Positions 25,578-34,429 of a stretch of 64,000 nt of DNA are shown here, piece after piece; the stretch's first letter is position 1, and the number at the start of each line of letters is the position of its first letter. Made by a program: the position numbers and the translations under genes. A model generated the notes under the pieces. The model was not told the origin of the DNA. It saw only the letters and a list, made by a program, of their open reading frames with translations, and did no database searches. Source of the stretch: CAILZL01 sp049840395 (lineage in GTDB: Bacteria > Pseudomonadota > Gammaproteobacteria > Steroidobacterales > Steroidobacteraceae). The stretch is taken from assembly GCA_049840395.1 (NCBI GenBank), contig JASGLD010000001.1:124001-188000 (forward strand), in the 5' to 3' direction.

Positions 25578-26648
25578 ATGCATAGCAGAACGTCGGTGAT
25601 GTTGGCCTGCGCCGCTGCGCTGGCGCCCATAACGAGCTTTGCGGCCAAACCGCTGTTGTCGAATGGGCCGGAGCTGACTCAGGCTCAAGAAGATTTAAAC
25701 GAACACCTGGCCATTACCTGGCATCGCAACATCATGGGCGGCGATCGCACCTTGGGTCTGTCGCTGACCGATCGCAATTTCATCCAGCACGATGTGGAAG
25801 AACCTTCCGGCTCGATTGAGTTCGTCGAGTTCTTTACTCAGCCGGGCGGCCCGCCGGGACCCGATGGTGGTCCGCGTTCGGCGGCCAATGCAGCGTTGAA
25901 GGCGCAGGCTGAAGCAGCCAAGGCGGCAGGCAAGCCATTGCCGGCAACACCGCTGCGGCCGGTCACTGCGCCTGCATTGCAGACTCGCTTGTTCGCCATC
26001 ACCGATGGTGCCTTGAGCTTCTGGGCTTATGGCAGCCGTGGTGGCGACCCCGGTCGTTTCTTCGGTTCGAATCTGGTGGAAGTGAAGAACGGCAAGGTCA
26101 CTCAGGAATGGTATTCGGGCCCGACCTTTACTTTGCCTTCTGATGCCAAGGCCGCCGATCCTGCGCAGTGGTATCCGGCGCCCTATCAACAGGTGGCCAA
26201 TACTCAGTTTGTCGTGCCGATCGCGACGGCGACTATTGCGCAGCGCGAAGCCAACAAGAAGCTGGTCAGCGATTTCTGGGATGCGTTCTTCGTGCGCAAG
26301 GAAGCCGCCGCTGCGCAGCTGTTGTCGCCCACCTTGCGCAATCACATTGTCGATCAACCTTCGGGTGCTGAATTCGCCAACTTTGCCCGACAGAATCCCG
26401 GCAAGGTGACTTCACCCAAGATCGACCGTCCCTTATTTGTTATGGGCGAAGGCGATCTGGTGATCATCGGTTATCCGGTGGAACTGCTCAGCGATCCGGG
26501 CGCGTGGTACACCACCAATATGGTGCGCGTGAAGGAAGGCAAGATTGTCGAGTGGTGGTATTCCGGTTATCCCGAAGGTCACCCCGCATTGCGTTATGGC
26601 GCTGCCTGGCCTGTGGGTGCCGGTCCTCGACCGGGCGTTGCCGATTGA
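25578..26648 (+). CDS. Exported protein with two NTF2/SnoaL-like domains
   Basis: The 356-aa protein starts at ATG 25578 with GGAGG just upstream and has a signal peptide ending SFAA. Two similar halves (about 40-190 and 220-340) each show the SnoaL/NTF2 cone-fold pattern: an opening helix ending W(H/D) (ITWHRNIMG, SDFWDAFF), IQHDVEEPSG or HIVDQPSGAEF, and a closing strand pair (NLVEVKNGKVTQEWYSG, NMVRVKEGKIVEWWYSG). The two strongly similar closing motifs argue for internal duplication. A low-complexity Ala/Lys/Pro stretch interrupts the first half. SnoaL-like proteins bind or isomerise small hydrophobic molecules such as polyketides and steroids. The substrate here is unknown, but the position after a CMD-domain protein suggests one secreted pathway. 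Confidence 0.8.
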   Translation: MHSRTSVMLACAAALAPITSFAAKPLLSNGPELTQAQEDLNEHLAITWHRNIMGGDRTLGLSLTDRNFIQHDVEEPSGSIEFVEFFTQPGGPPGPDGGPRSAANAALKAQAEAAKAAGKPLPATPLRPVTAPALQTRLFAITDGALSFWAYGSRGGDPGRFFGSNLVEVKNGKVTQEWYSGPTFTLPSDAKAADPAQWYPAPYQQVANTQFVVPIATATIAQREANKKLVSDFWDAFFVRKEAAAAQLLSPTLRNHIVDQPSGAEFANFARQNPGKVTSPKIDRPLFVMGEGDLVIIGYPVELLSDPGAWYTTNMVRVKEGKIVEWWYSGYPEGHPALRYGAAWPVGAGPRPGVAD

Positions 26649-26676
26649 TTGGATAAATAATTGATCTGTAAAAAAA

Positions 26677-26704
26677 GGCGCTGCATCGTGATCGATGCAG
26701 CGCC
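26677..26704. terminator. Bidirectional intrinsic terminator
   Basis: GGCGCTGCATCG (26677-26688), loop TGAT and CGATGCAGCGCC (26693-26704) form a perfect 12-bp stem. It is preceded by a run of A and followed by TTTT, so it can stop transcription from both the NTF2-like gene (plus) and the metallo-hydrolase gene (minus). Confidence 0.92.
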
Positions 26705-26751
26705 TTTTCTGTTGAGCTAGAGGTTGTGCGAGTTCATCGCACAACAGTTCA

Positions 26752-27672
26752 TCACTTGCCGCGGCCGGTCTTCAGTGCTTCGTACAACACGCGAATGAAG
26801 CTGTCGCGATTGTCCGGACCACCGGCATGCACGGCTGGGTTGGCAGCCAGCAACTTGGCGGCGACCACTTCATCGGCGCTCTTGCCTTCCTTGATCATGG
26901 CATTGACCTGATCGCGGACCTTTTCCAGCATCTCGATGTAGGCCTTCAGCTCGGCCTTGTTGGTCACTTCGCCATGACCGGGAACGATCACGGTCTTGTC
27001 GTTGGCCATCTTCAACACTTTCTTGTCGGCCTTGATGTTGCCGTCGTAGGAACCGCATTGGCAGCCGGCGACAGTGTCATACACCGGATATTCGTTGGAG
27101 TGATGCAGGTCGCCCATGATCAGCACATTGGCTTGCGGAATGTAGACCACGGCATCGCCGTCGGTGTGCGACACCGGCATCTGCGTCATCTTCACGGTCT
27201 TGCCGTCGATCTTGATGGTCTTGCTGCCCTTGTAGGTTTGAGTGGGGCGACCTTCCACGGCCAGCGGCGGGTTCATGGTGCCGCGTGCATTGGGTACTTC
27301 GCGCGCCATGGTCTTGGCGGCTTCTTCGGTGGAGATCACTTCTGCGCCCAGCTTGCGGAAGGCGGCGTTCGCGCCGGTGTGGTCGCCGTGATAGTGGGTA
27401 TTTACCACGTACTTCACCGGCAGGTTGGTGAGTTCGGCTACCTTTTTCACCAGTGGCTCCGCCTGTGCGGCGACCAGCGCATCGACCAGGATGGCTTCTT
27501 TCTTACCCACTACCAGCACGGCATTGGAGCCGGCGCTGAGCAGGTAGACGCCTTCGCCGATCTGCTTGGATTCGATGGGGCCGCCGAAGTTGGACTGGGC
27601 GAAGGCCGGTGACATGCCCAGCGCCATGGCGGTAGTGGCCAGCGCTAGACGAATTAATTTGTTGCGAGTCAT
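26752..27672 (-). CDS. Exported metallo-beta-lactamase-fold hydrolase
   Basis: The 306-aa protein has a GAGG ribosome site before ATG 27672 and a signal peptide ending SPAFA. The zinc-binding motif THYHGDHTG (92-100) is complete, followed by SHTDGD, the third His/Asp region MGDLHH and VPGHG. This is the MBL fold of the SoxH/quinoprotein-associated and B-class lactamase-like group, which hydrolyses esters, lactones, thioesters or beta-lactams in the periplasm. A Cys pair (CQC) near residue 204 is unusual. Beta-lactamase activity is possible but not shown by the motifs alone. It converges on the NTF2-like gene with a shared terminator. Its upstream region is a long repeat-bearing intergenic space, so it is probably transcribed alone. 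Confidence 0.88.
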   Translation of the reverse strand: MTRNKLIRLALATTAMALGMSPAFAQSNFGGPIESKQIGEGVYLLSAGSNAVLVVGKKEAILVDALVAAQAEPLVKKVAELTNLPVKYVVNTHYHGDHTGANAAFRKLGAEVISTEEAAKTMAREVPNARGTMNPPLAVEGRPTQTYKGSKTIKIDGKTVKMTQMPVSHTDGDAVVYIPQANVLIMGDLHHSNEYPVYDTVAGCQCGSYDGNIKADKKVLKMANDKTVIVPGHGEVTNKAELKAYIEMLEKVRDQVNAMIKEGKSADEVVAAKLLAANPAVHAGGPDNRDSFIRVLYEALKTGRGK

Positions 27673-27850
27673 GCTCGATCCTCGTAGGTGTGGATATTCA
27701 TGCGTCAGGGAGTATGCATGGGCTGCGAACCGTAGCCGGTGCTCGGGACAGAATCAAGCGGTGTGGGACTACGTTATTGTAGATATAGGTATGCAGGTTA
27801 TTTATAGCTGGATGCGGTTAGTAAGATAGAGTGCTTAACAGTGGAGCTTG

Positions 27851-27992
27851 CTGTCGTTGATCGAGTTGAGGTGTCTCCGGGACCGCCGTCCCCCGTCGGG
27901 GATGATGATGCGCCTTGAATCCCTCCCTGGAGGCTGCGGCTTGGCTCCTGCCTCGCACGCTCCCTGCGACACCTCAACTCGGTCAACGACAG
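27851..27992. repeat. 142-bp element with 25-bp terminal inverted repeats (MITE-like)
   Basis: Bases 27851-27875 and the reverse complement of 27968-27992 agree at 24 of 25 positions (core CTGTCGTTGA and GAGTTGAGGTGTC), with 92 bases between. The interior is GC-rich with its own small palindromes (GTCCCCCGTCGGGGAT). No flanking target duplication is obvious. It could be a small non-autonomous mobile element or a large RNA hairpin. Confidence 0.75.
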
Positions 27993-28033
27993 CCGATATT
28001 TTGTGCCGAATCATATAAAGGATAGGGAGCGTC

Positions 28034-28053
28034 ATGCCCGCGAAGGCGGGCAT
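28034..28053. repeat. Dispersed palindromic repeat (GCCCGC hairpin)
   Basis: ATGCCCGC, loop GAAG, GCGGGCAT gives a perfect 8-bp stem followed by CCAG. This is the widespread proteobacterial intergenic palindrome usually seen in many copies per genome. Confidence 0.75.
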
Positions 28054-28176
28054 CCAGTAAGAAACTAGCGTTAAATTACAGCTACGCATAGCGCAACTTA
28101 TCGTTTGCATCGTCAGGCTTATCTGTAATTCCGACTACACGGGCCGGCCAGCTAAACAAAAGTTAATCAGACCTTC

Positions 28177-28935
28177 TTAGTTGTTTTTATCTTCAGTCAG
28201 CTGCGCCAACAACGGCAGCGCCACCAAGCAAGTATTGAAGCCGATCAACGAAGCAATCTCGATGACTTCCATGACCTCATCGCGTGTCGCGCCTTTCTGC
28301 AGCGCGCGGCTCATGTGCGCGCGGGCGCCCACTTCGTGAAAATGGGTGGGCGAGATGTCGACAGCGAGATAAATAAATTCGCGCACCTTATCCGGTAGAT
28401 GTGCGGCCTGTTGCGGCAGGGCTGAGTAATCGACATAGGCGCTTAGAAACTCGGGCGCCAGTAAGGCGCTGTTATTCCATGCATCCGGCCAGAAACCGCG
28501 CGCACGTTTGAAGTCGGTCTTGATCTGTTCGGCGCGGGCGCGCTCGGCTTCGGTGCTGTTGTTGTTTACTGCATCAGTGCCACCCAGCGCATCGACCAGA
28601 AATCCCACCGCAGGAATCAGGCAGTGAATGCCGATTACCGAAGCCAGACGTAGCGTATCGAGGATTTCATCCTTGGTGGCGCCCAGCTGCAGTGCGCGCG
28701 CCATGTGTAATTGAATGCCGGGAACGAACAGATGTGCTGTTGAGGCGGCAATGGCGATCTGGATGAGTTCGCGATACCTGGGTTCGATGGCCTGGCGATG
28801 TGTAGTGGCATCGGCCAGCTTGATGTATTCCGCAACAACTTGAGGATCGGTGGCAACCAATGTTTGCCAGGCGGCTTCATCGCCGCCCATCGCACGCGTC
28901 AACGCTGCGCGTAGTTGCTGCGGTGTCATGCTCAT
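28177..28935 (-). CDS. Two-domain carboxymuconolactone-decarboxylase family protein
   Basis: A 252-aa soluble protein made of two CMD/AhpD-like helical domains (about 35-115 and 150-245). Repeated signatures are RYRELIQIAIAAST / REFIYLAVDISPTH, and HMARALQLGATKDEIL / HMSRALQKGATRDEVM with I-A-S-(V/L)-I-G following. The CxxC found in AhpD peroxidases is absent; a His is kept at the HMxRAL positions. Related proteins are annotated as decarboxylases of the protocatechuate branch, but many act on other substrates. It follows the ModA-like gene by 26 bases on the same strand, so the two form an operon. GAGGA lies before the first ATG (28935); the Met two codons later is also possible. Exact reaction unknown. 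Confidence 0.85.
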   Translation of the reverse strand: MSMTPQQLRAALTRAMGGDEAAWQTLVATDPQVVAEYIKLADATTHRQAIEPRYRELIQIAIAASTAHLFVPGIQLHMARALQLGATKDEILDTLRLASVIGIHCLIPAVGFLVDALGGTDAVNNNSTEAERARAEQIKTDFKRARGFWPDAWNNSALLAPEFLSAYVDYSALPQQAAHLPDKVREFIYLAVDISPTHFHEVGARAHMSRALQKGATRDEVMEVIEIASLIGFNTCLVALPLLAQLTEDKNN

Positions 28936-28961
28936 ACGGTCCTCAACTGTTAGATCTCAAC

Positions 28962-29654
28962 TCAACTGGCGGCTTCCATGCCAAAGCGTTGTTTGGTGTC
29001 CGCTGTGGAAGGTGCAGCCAGAAATTGCAGTACGCGTTGCGCGGCTGCCTTATCTTGGCAAGTTGCAGCGATACCGCCGGAGAAAGTGGTGATGGTTTGA
29101 ATGTCTGGCGGTAATGGACCCAGCACGGTGATGCCGGACAGGTTCATCAACTCGCTCAATTGCTGAAAGCCCAGTTCGCTTTCGCCTTTCGCCACCAATG
29201 AACCAACGGGTACGCCTGGCGGCGGTACTACGATCTTGCTGCGGATGTCGTTGAGAATGCCCCAGCGCTCGAACAGCTTTTCCAGATACACGCCGCTGGG
29301 GCCGGTGGAATAGCTCAGCGTCTTGGCGGCGAGCACCGCTTGTTTCACCGCTTGCTCGCTACTGATGTCGCAGCGCACGGCATCGGCGTGCACGGCAATG
29401 GCCACACCGGATTTCACCAGGTCGATGCGGCCGGGCAGCAAGGCGCCCGCGGCAATCAATTTGTCGATGGCATTGTCGGCCAGCACCACGATGTCCACCG
29501 CTTCACCGGCTTGTACGCGTTTGGCCACATCCACGCCGCCAGCGGCTGCAGTGACCAGGGGCTGAGCTGTGTCACGTGTATATTGCGCGGCCAGCTCAGC
29601 GAGAATCTCGCGAGTGGCCATGGAAGAAAGCAGCTTGAGCGATTGAGGTGACAT
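28962..29654 (-). CDS. ModA-like substrate-binding protein without signal peptide
   Basis: About 230 residues with the fold signature of molybdate/anion-binding periplasmic proteins: AGGVDVAKRVQAGEAVDIVVLA, LVKSGVAIAVH, TLSYSTGPSGVYLEKL, then LGFQQLSEL and AATCQDKAAAQRVLQFLAAP near the end. ModA-type proteins bind molybdate or tungstate, but here there is no signal peptide or lipobox, so the protein should stay in the cytoplasm, and no ModB/ModC transporter genes are near. Cytoplasmic ModA-like proteins of this kind often accompany catabolic enzymes. The start at ATG 29654 is preferred over the TTG one codon upstream. It shares an operon with the CMD protein, which suggests sensing or binding of a small organic acid; this is inference. 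Confidence 0.8.
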   Translation of the reverse strand: MSPQSLKLLSSMATREILAELAAQYTRDTAQPLVTAAAGGVDVAKRVQAGEAVDIVVLADNAIDKLIAAGALLPGRIDLVKSGVAIAVHADAVRCDISSEQAVKQAVLAAKTLSYSTGPSGVYLEKLFERWGILNDIRSKIVVPPPGVPVGSLVAKGESELGFQQLSELMNLSGITVLGPLPPDIQTITTFSGGIAATCQDKAAAQRVLQFLAAPSTADTKQRFGMEAAS

Positions 29655-29743
29655 CAATAGATCTCTTGAGGGTTCACTTTGTCTTCCATGTTACCTCATA
29701 AATAGCGCTGGCTCCTCGGCGTCATCTCTCTGAAAAACGCTAT

Positions 29744-30472
29744 TCAAGCTGCTCTGATGAATCCGTCGATCAATTCCAGAATTCGGTGCCACTCCGTTTC
29801 GGAGACCGAAAAGTTGTGGTCGGCATCTATCATCTGAATGGTGGTGTTCTGGGCAAATTTATATTTGTGTTTGATTTCGGCTCCACCATAAACATCCTGA
29901 GTACCTTGAATGATCAGCAAGGGCGTGTGCAATGTTTCCAGATGTTGATAACGCGCCGGTTCCGGGCCAGCATCCGGATGCTTGAAGGGATACCCCAAAC
30001 AAATAAGTTTCTTGATCTGAGCCTCATCAGCAAGCAGTGAAGCTACTCGTCCGCTTGCGGATCGCGTAACCAGTACCAACTCCTTATCAGGTCCGAGAAA
30101 TTGGATGAGTTCGCGCAGTGACCGGAGTCGATAAGCGATTGAATCGCCATTGTTGTGGTAGCGGCGGGAAAAGTGCCGCCAGCGCCGCGGATGGGCGAAC
30201 AGGATTAGCGCCTTGATTGGCAGAGCCAACCAGCGCGGCAATTTCTGCAAGCCGGGTGGATTGATGCGTTGCTTGGTCACTACCCATTCCGAGTCATAGC
30301 GGACAACGGTGAGTTGCCTGTCAACAAGGAAGTCCACCAAGTGTGCTACCAATGCTGCATCCAGCTGAAAGTTATCGCGGGTCAAGATCACTACGATTTG
30401 TCGGGATGACAAAGAGCCGTGAACTTCCAGTTTGCCACCGCCGTGGATGTTTGGTTTGAGGGTGTCGGGCAT
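29744..30472 (-). CDS. Alpha/beta-hydrolase of the KANL3/Tex30 type
   Basis: The 242-aa soluble protein has a nucleophile-elbow region LVTRSASGRVAS (Ser), the segment ICLGYPFKHPDAGPEPAR, the acid LLIIQGTQDVYG (Asp) and the His DADHNFS. This order and spacing match the KANL3/Tex30-like hydrolases, small bacterial enzymes with a GYPxxPP signature and unknown substrate. The first 90 residues are more divergent, with a basic stretch (HPRRWRHFSRRYH). ATG at 30472. It is co-directional with the CMD/ModA operon but separated by about 90 bases. The next gene upstream on this strand ends 200 bases away, so it may have its own promoter. Confidence 0.75.
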   Translation of the reverse strand: MPDTLKPNIHGGGKLEVHGSLSSRQIVVILTRDNFQLDAALVAHLVDFLVDRQLTVVRYDSEWVVTKQRINPPGLQKLPRWLALPIKALILFAHPRRWRHFSRRYHNNGDSIAYRLRSLRELIQFLGPDKELVLVTRSASGRVASLLADEAQIKKLICLGYPFKHPDAGPEPARYQHLETLHTPLLIIQGTQDVYGGAEIKHKYKFAQNTTIQMIDADHNFSVSETEWHRILELIDGFIRAA

Positions 30473-30671
30473 TCGATGGAGTGGTCGTAACTCAGACTCA
30501 AGGGGCGGCGAGTGTACGACGAAATCCGAGCGTGCTTGATAGCGCTATTCGATAGCGCGCAGTCGGTTAGGCTAAGTCGGCATCAGTGAATAGACGCCGA
30601 GAATAGATGCCGGGTGTATCTAGGTGGCGGTTATAAAATTCGATCATGTGGCAGCGTGCATGCCGCCGGTG

Positions 30672-33600
30672 TCACCGACGTGAGGCGCGCTGTATGCCTT
30701 CAACGATAAATCGCGCCGTCTCCAACGCATAAGGATCTTTGTTGAGCATTTGCAGGTGGTCGGCTTCCACGCGATAGATTTGGTGATTGGGCAGGTGTGG
30801 CGCCCAACCGCCGCTGGGGCTCTTGAGTGGATCGCGCCGCAGCCGTTCACCGGATACCAACAGCGCCACATGACCCGAGTAAGGGCGAATATTGCTCAGA
30901 TAATTGGCTGCGGTTTGATGATTGACATCGCTGCGCACCGATTCAAGCGGATTCACCATCTCTTCATCCTGAGGACGCTTGTATGGATCTACGCCATATA
31001 TCAGGTGGGTTTCCGCTTCGTTCGCTTCGGCGCCATGTTTGGAGCGGGAGCGATACTGCAGGTATTCGTAGATCGCAGTGGGCGAGGTGGAGAAGATACG
31101 GCCCAATTGCGCCATACGGAAACGCCAGCCCAGAATCCATTCCGGCAGCACGGCATCGACCAGCGCCAGATAGCGCACTTCCTCGCCGGCGGCGACCAAT
31201 TGCTGCGCCACTTCATAAGCGACGATGCCGGCGAACGAGAAGCCGAGCAGGTGATAGGGACCACTGCGTTGCTCGCGACGAATAATTTCGATGTATTCCT
31301 GTGCCAATTGCGGCACCGAGTAACTGCCGCGCTCCGGCGCATACAGACTGAATTCGCTATCGGTGAATACGCCATAGGCAGGATGTTTGCCGTTCAAGCG
31401 CTTGGCCAACTCGCGATAGATGTGAATGCCTGAGAGCATGAACAGCTTGGCGCCATCGCCCGGTTCATTGAGCAGGATGGGGCGTGTTTCGCTGGAGCCC
31501 GATGCCGTTGCGGCGTGCGCAGCCAGTGTGCGCACTGTTGCCGACTCGAACATGACATGCGGCGCCAGTTCGACGCCAAGACGTTCCCCGATGTCCTGCA
31601 AGGCCACTACTGCAAGCAGCGAATGGCCGCCTAATTCGAAGAAGTTATCGTCAACGCCTACTGAACCCACGCCCAGCACGCGGGAAAATACCGTGGCGAT
31701 TTCCTGTTCTGCAGGCGTTTCGGGCGCCGCATGTTCGGCGCTGCCCAGCTGCGCTTCCAGGGGCATTTGTATGAGCCGGTTGCGGTCCAGCTTGCCATTG
31801 GTGGTGACCGGCAAACTCTCCAACGCAATCACATGTTGCGGCACCATGTAGTCGGGTAGATGTGCGGCGAGACTGCGACGAATTGCTATCACGCTATCCG
31901 TTGGTCCCACTACGAAGGCGACCAGACGCTGATCGTCGGCATTCATGGTCTTCATCACCACGGTGCACTGTGCGGCCAGCTTGAGATCGCGCACCATGTT
32001 CTCGATGCCCGCCAGCTCGATACGCATGCCGCGCAGTTGCACTTGGAAGTCGCGTCGGCCCAGCATTTCCAATTGTCCATCGGCGTGCAATCGACCGAGA
32101 TCGCCGGTGCGATAAAAGCGTTGACCGTCCAGCTCGACGAATTTTTCGGCGGTCAGTTCGGGCCGATCGAGATAGCCGCGCGTGATTCCCTTGCCGGCGA
32201 AGCAGATTTCACCCACGACACCGAAGGGCACCAGTTGGCGTTGTTCGTCCAGCACGCGCAAGGTGGTGTCGGTGAAGGGTTTGCCGACAAAACTGCGTTC
32301 TATTTTCTGGGTGCGACTGATCTCGAAGGTCGTGCCCATGCAGCTGACTTCGGTGCAGCCATAGATGACGAATAGCTCGGCATTGGGAAATACCGGCTTC
32401 ATGTCTTCCATTACCGCAGCGGGCACCAGATCGCCGCCAGCGGAGGCATGGCGCATGGCAGGGAAGGTTTGTGGTGTATCCGGCGTGGCGCGCAGATAGC
32501 GGAACAGGCTGGACATCAGGCTCGGGCCGGCATGCAGCACCGTGACCGTTTGTAGCGCTGCACACAGTTTGTCCAGCGCCAGAATTTCATCGCGATCCAG
32601 AATGCGCACACTGCCGCCCAGGCATAACGGCGACACCAGATCGAACAAGCTGATGCTGAAGGTATAGCGAGCCAGCGAACAAAACACATCGTCGGCTTGG
32701 AAGCGATAACGCTGCTGCGCGACATGAATGTAGTGGGCCAGATTGCCATGCGTGGCCAACACACCTTTGGGCTTGCCGGTCGTGCCCGAGGTATACAGCA
32801 AGTACGCCGCATGACCGAGGTCGGTGTTCACCGCCGGTGTGGTTGCCGGCTGCGCGGCTAATTGCTGCCAATCGGTGTCGAGGTGGAAGCGTTTGAATTG
32901 CGCCGGCCATAACGAATCCGGCACATTGGAATGCGTCAGCACCATGCGCGGTTGCGCTTCATCCAGCATCAGTTTGATCAGCGTTTCCGGATGGCCGGGG
33001 TCCAGCGGTAGGTAGACACCGCCGGCTTTAAAAACTGCCAGCAGCGCTACCAGTATGTCCACCGACGGCCGGATACAGACCGCGACCGGTATTTCGGCAC
33101 CGACTCCGGCGCCAATCAGCAAGTGCGCGAGACGATTGCTGCGCTCATTGAGTTCGCCATAGGTCAGTTGTCGGCCCTGCGACACGGCAACGACTGCATT
33201 CGGCTGCTGTTGCGCCAGGTTTTCAAATAGTCGATGTACGGGCTGCTGGGGGTAAGTCGCAGTGCCACTGTCCTGACCGCTGGTCAGGGCAATCAATTGT
33301 GCTGCACTCAGAATGGGCAACGAGTCGATGCTCGCAGCCGCTTGTGCCGGAAGAACCGTCAACAGCGTGAGGTAGCTATCCACCAGTCGCTCAATGGTTG
33401 CGGCTGCAAACAGACTGCGGCGATAGCCCACTTGCAGGCGCAAGGCGGGTGTTTCTTGAAATACAAAGTGTAATTCGTAGTGGGCTGGCAGCTGCGCGCC
33501 GGGTTCGGCCGTAGAGAAGCTCAGCAAGATGTTGGCGGGATTCTGCGCGACGGTTTCCGATCCGTTGGCCGATCTCGTCTGAGCCTGAGCAGTGGCTTGT

Positions 33601-33905
33601 CCGATGGTCGTGCCGGCGGGTAAGGACAGATCCAGGGCTTGTTTGTTTCCGGCAGTGCGTTCGACATCCAGTGAAATGAGTTCCTGCTGGGTGAAGCGCT
33701 GCAGTAGAGCGCCCAGGGCGCCGATCAAAGTTGCCGGTGTGTGCGTGGGCAGTTCGCAGGCAGGGAGATAGGTTATTGCATCGGCCGAGGCGGCGGGCAA
33801 TCTCTCGTGATCTATCGGAAGTTGTACGAACCTGCGGTCAAGGGCGGTCATGAAACCAATACTCTGCGAACGTGTTGCTTCGAAATCGAAAATTGCAACG
33901 CACAT
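30672..33905 (-). CDS. Single-module NRPS-like synthetase: partial condensation-like N-terminus, adenylation, carrier, thioesterase
   Basis: A 1077-aa protein. Residues 1-210 resemble only the C-terminal half of a condensation domain, and no HHxxxDG motif exists. The adenylation domain (about 225-690) has LLYTSGTTGKPKG, YGCTEVS, YRTGDLGR, the GRRDFQVQLRGMRIE core and NGKLDR. The carrier domain has FFELGGHSLLAV (phosphopantetheine Ser762) and the thioesterase has GFSFAG (Ser890), LVDAVLP and EADHLQM. In the A4 core the usual FD reads FS (YTFSISLF), so the Asp that grips the alpha-amino group seems to be Ser. A-T-TE enzymes such as RalA and TdiA couple two aryl keto acids; a related job is my inference. 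No tailoring or transport genes adjoin. The start at ATG 33905 is uncertain; ATG 33851 is possible. Confidence 0.88.
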   Translation of the reverse strand: MCVAIFDFEATRSQSIGFMTALDRRFVQLPIDHERLPAASADAITYLPACELPTHTPATLIGALGALLQRFTQQELISLDVERTAGNKQALDLSLPAGTTIGQATAQAQTRSANGSETVAQNPANILLSFSTAEPGAQLPAHYELHFVFQETPALRLQVGYRRSLFAAATIERLVDSYLTLLTVLPAQAAASIDSLPILSAAQLIALTSGQDSGTATYPQQPVHRLFENLAQQQPNAVVAVSQGRQLTYGELNERSNRLAHLLIGAGVGAEIPVAVCIRPSVDILVALLAVFKAGGVYLPLDPGHPETLIKLMLDEAQPRMVLTHSNVPDSLWPAQFKRFHLDTDWQQLAAQPATTPAVNTDLGHAAYLLYTSGTTGKPKGVLATHGNLAHYIHVAQQRYRFQADDVFCSLARYTFSISLFDLVSPLCLGGSVRILDRDEILALDKLCAALQTVTVLHAGPSLMSSLFRYLRATPDTPQTFPAMRHASAGGDLVPAAVMEDMKPVFPNAELFVIYGCTEVSCMGTTFEISRTQKIERSFVGKPFTDTTLRVLDEQRQLVPFGVVGEICFAGKGITRGYLDRPELTAEKFVELDGQRFYRTGDLGRLHADGQLEMLGRRDFQVQLRGMRIELAGIENMVRDLKLAAQCTVVMKTMNADDQRLVAFVVGPTDSVIAIRRSLAAHLPDYMVPQHVIALESLPVTTNGKLDRNRLIQMPLEAQLGSAEHAAPETPAEQEIATVFSRVLGVGSVGVDDNFFELGGHSLLAVVALQDIGERLGVELAPHVMFESATVRTLAAHAATASGSSETRPILLNEPGDGAKLFMLSGIHIYRELAKRLNGKHPAYGVFTDSEFSLYAPERGSYSVPQLAQEYIEIIRREQRSGPYHLLGFSFAGIVAYEVAQQLVAAGEEVRYLALVDAVLPEWILGWRFRMAQLGRIFSTSPTAIYEYLQYRSRSKHGAEANEAETHLIYGVDPYKRPQDEEMVNPLESVRSDVNHQTAANYLSNIRPYSGHVALLVSGERLRRDPLKSPSGGWAPHLPNHQIYRVEADHLQMLNKDPYALETARFIVEGIQRASRR

Positions 33906-34429
33906 TCAAGGTCCATCTTTTCCCGGCCAACATCGCGCGGTGAACCGGCCAGCCGGACGCCACGGAACTTCTTGTTCCGATGCGCACGCCGATCCCGATT
34001 CATGAAGTCCGCTTTAACTATTCTTATTGGCATATCCGATTGACGACATTAGCAGTTTGCAGGCTGGGTGCTCAATTCCACTCCTGCTACCGCCTACCAA
34101 AAAACCATGGTCAAGCGGGAATACCAGTACAGAAGATCATCGTATTATGAATTTTGGCTGAATTGAACTCTCGCCTGTTCATTCGTTGACTTGGTGCACA
34201 TTAGCGACAGCGCTGCCGCGCATGGCATGCCGCAGGTAATTCGAACCTTGACTGGTTCAAGCCAATGACTGGCGCGCGTCGCTGAGCTGCCAAGCCCTCA
34301 TTTCTGTTGATCGATGCGGGGCGTAGTGTGACCTGGTTGGCATTTGCCCGCTCATGCCTGCCCATGTTCACCCATGTCTACTCAGAGATGCTCTGAATAA
34401 GGGCATGGGTTGCGGGTCGGCGGCAATTG
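33906..34429. other. Intergenic region, no gene seen
   Basis: 524 bases upstream of the NRPS-like gene and downstream of the exported protein at 34430-35491 (both minus). It must hold the NRPS promoter. The 34110-34210 part is AT-richer than the genes around it. I see no convincing open frame, hairpin terminator or tRNA. Confidence 0.5.

Larger units (their letters stand above)
27673..28176. other. Repeat-rich intergenic region, no gene
   Basis: 504 bases hold two palindromic elements (listed separately) and the presumed promoter of the metallo-hydrolase gene. No open frame here has a ribosome site or plausible composition. Confidence 0.7.

Noticed and set aside
26827..27612. 261-aa plus-strand frame opposite the metallo-hydrolase
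   Set aside because: The minus strand encodes a full HxHxDH enzyme with a signal peptide; this is its mirror.
26752..27672. Calling the metallo-hydrolase a beta-lactamase resistance gene
   Set aside because: The MBL fold alone does not define the substrate; no resistance-type context.
33906..34429. Possible tRNA or small RNA in the NRPS upstream region
   Set aside because: No cloverleaf-compatible arms or terminator-flanked unit could be found by eye.
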